Origin: Pseudomonadota bacterium
Lineage (GTDB): Bacteria; Pseudomonadota; Alphaproteobacteria; Acetobacterales; Acetobacteraceae
Length of the DNA: 5,688 nucleotides
Direction: 5' to 3'
Assembly: GCA_023390705.1 (NCBI GenBank)
Contig: JAEWCI010000347.1
Span: 1-5,688, forward strand
Shown: piece by piece, positions 4,938 through 5,688 of the stretch
Numbering within the stretch: position 1 is the stretch's first letter
How the letters are laid out: each line of letters opens with the position of its first letter
The notes under the pieces: generated by a model
Told to the model about the DNA's origin: nothing
The model's input: the letters and a program-made list of their open reading frames with translations, nothing else
The model's database searches: none
Program-made: the position numbers and the translations under genes

Positions 4938-5684
4938 ATGTTCGACTTCAAGGGCAGGCGCGTGGTGGTGTGCGGCGGCAGCCGGGGCATCGGCCGCGCC
5001 ATCGCGCTGGGCTTCGCCCAGGCCGGCGCGGCGGTGTCCATCTGCGCCCGCAGCGCCGGACCGCTGGAGGCAACGCGGGCGGAACTGGCCGGCTTTGGTG
5101 TCACCGCCCATGCCGCGGCCGCCGATCTCGGCGACAAGGCGGCGGTGCAGGGTTACGTGACCGCGGCGGCGCATGCGCTGGGCGGCATCGATGTGCTGGT
5201 GAACAACGCCTCCGGCTTCGGCTCCACCGATACCGAGGAAGGCTGGGCCAAGGGGCTTTCGGTGGACGTCATGGCGACGGTCCGCGCCACCCACGCCGCC
5301 CTGCCGCATCTGGAGGCGTCCAAGGGCAGCATCGTCAATGTCTCCTCGATCTCCGGCTACCGGTCCTCGACGCGCACGCCGGCCTATGCCGCGGTGAAGG
5401 CGCTGCTGATCAACTACACCAGCAGCCAGGCGGCGATGTATGCGCCAAAGGGCATCCGGGTGAACGCCGTGGCACCGGGCAGCATCGAATTTCCCGGTGG
5501 TTCCTGGGAACAGCGGAAGACCAGCGCGCCCGGCCTGTACAACGCCATCCTGAAGAGCATCCCCTTCGGCCGGCTCGGCACGCCGGAGGAAGTGGCAAAT
5601 GTCGCGCTGTTCCTTGCTTCGCCTTTGGCTGGCTGGGTGACGGGGCAGACCATCATCGTTGATGGCGGGCAGATGCTCGCCTGA
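4938..5684 (+). CDS. classical SDR family NAD(P)-dependent oxidoreductase (248 aa)
   Basis: This is a cytoplasmic short-chain dehydrogenase/reductase of classical length. The cofactor loop GGSRGIGRA is at residues 13-21, Asp63-Leu64 is the adenine-contacting DL pair, and NNAS (89-92) stands for the usual NNAG. The catalytic set is Ser137 (in NVSSISG), Tyr150 and Lys154 (YAAVK), followed by GIRVNAVAPGSIEFPGG (172-188) and the closing VTGQTIIVDGGQ. The tetrad Asn normally in a VNL-type motif is Asp110 here (SVDVMATVRA). Arg38 after the second strand (CARSAG) hints at NADP(H) preference, weakly. Known: SDRs oxidise alcohols or reduce ketones. Inferred: the substrate is probably a hydroxylated carbon compound handled with the upstream lactonase. 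It lies 37 bases after the reductase remnant, on the same strand, with no terminator seen between them. The gene is complete, ending 4 bases before the window end. Confidence 0.93.
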   Translation: MFDFKGRRVVVCGGSRGIGRAIALGFAQAGAAVSICARSAGPLEATRAELAGFGVTAHAAAADLGDKAAVQGYVTAAAHALGGIDVLVNNASGFGSTDTEEGWAKGLSVDVMATVRATHAALPHLEASKGSIVNVSSISGYRSSTRTPAYAAVKALLINYTSSQAAMYAPKGIRVNAVAPGSIEFPGGSWEQRKTSAPGLYNAILKSIPFGRLGTPEEVANVALFLASPLAGWVTGQTIIVDGGQMLA

Positions 5685-5688
5685 TCCA

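Noticed and set aside
1..5688. CRISPR array, insertion sequence, tRNA or rRNA
   Set aside because: No spaced direct repeats, no transposase motifs or terminal repeats, and no tRNA or rRNA signatures were seen on reading both strands.

Overview
The window is GC-rich, with strongly GC-biased third codon positions in its clear genes and purine-rich ribosome binding sites of the GGGAGGA type. The mix of an orphan Bug-type solute-binding protein, a Cys-nucleophile alpha/beta hydrolase, a lactonase and an SDR suggests an alphaproteobacterium, most likely near Acetobacteraceae/Roseomonas. That placement is inferred from protein style, not from any search.

Layout. Positions 24-785 (minus) encode an alpha/beta hydrolase. 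It is divergent from a Tat-like-signal Bug/TctC periplasmic binding protein at 1103-2074 (plus), across a 317-bp shared upstream region containing a 12-bp perfect palindrome. Positions 2075-2667 hold no gene I can support, but carry a plausible sigma70-like promoter (2464-2490). Downstream of that promoter lies a 31-codon candidate leader ORF (2668-2763). Its stop codon overlaps the GTG start of an RlpA-like lipoprotein gene (2760-3287) in a GTGA junction. A 21-bp-arm hairpin (3330-3381) closes that unit. A second inverted repeat overlapping a possible -10 box (3427-3445) precedes an SMP-30/gluconolactonase-family gene (3470-4414). This is followed on the same strand by a decayed ketopantoate-reductase-family remnant (4464-4900: N-terminal NAD(P)-binding domain missing, plus a one-base frameshift at a C-run) and a classical SDR oxidoreductase (4938-5684).

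Functionally, the lactonase, reductase remnant and SDR form a closely spaced same-strand cluster that fits oxidation of a sugar or other hydroxylated carbon source followed by lactone hydrolysis. The Bug protein could supply a carboxylate-type solute, but no membrane components are in view. RlpA is a cell-envelope gene, probably unrelated to the catabolic genes. I saw no RNA genes, CRISPR, insertion sequences or phage genes. The window contains no obviously novel multi-gene system. The items most worth a second look are the reductase remnant, the leader-ORF/rlpA coupling and the hydrolase's non-canonical catalytic site.
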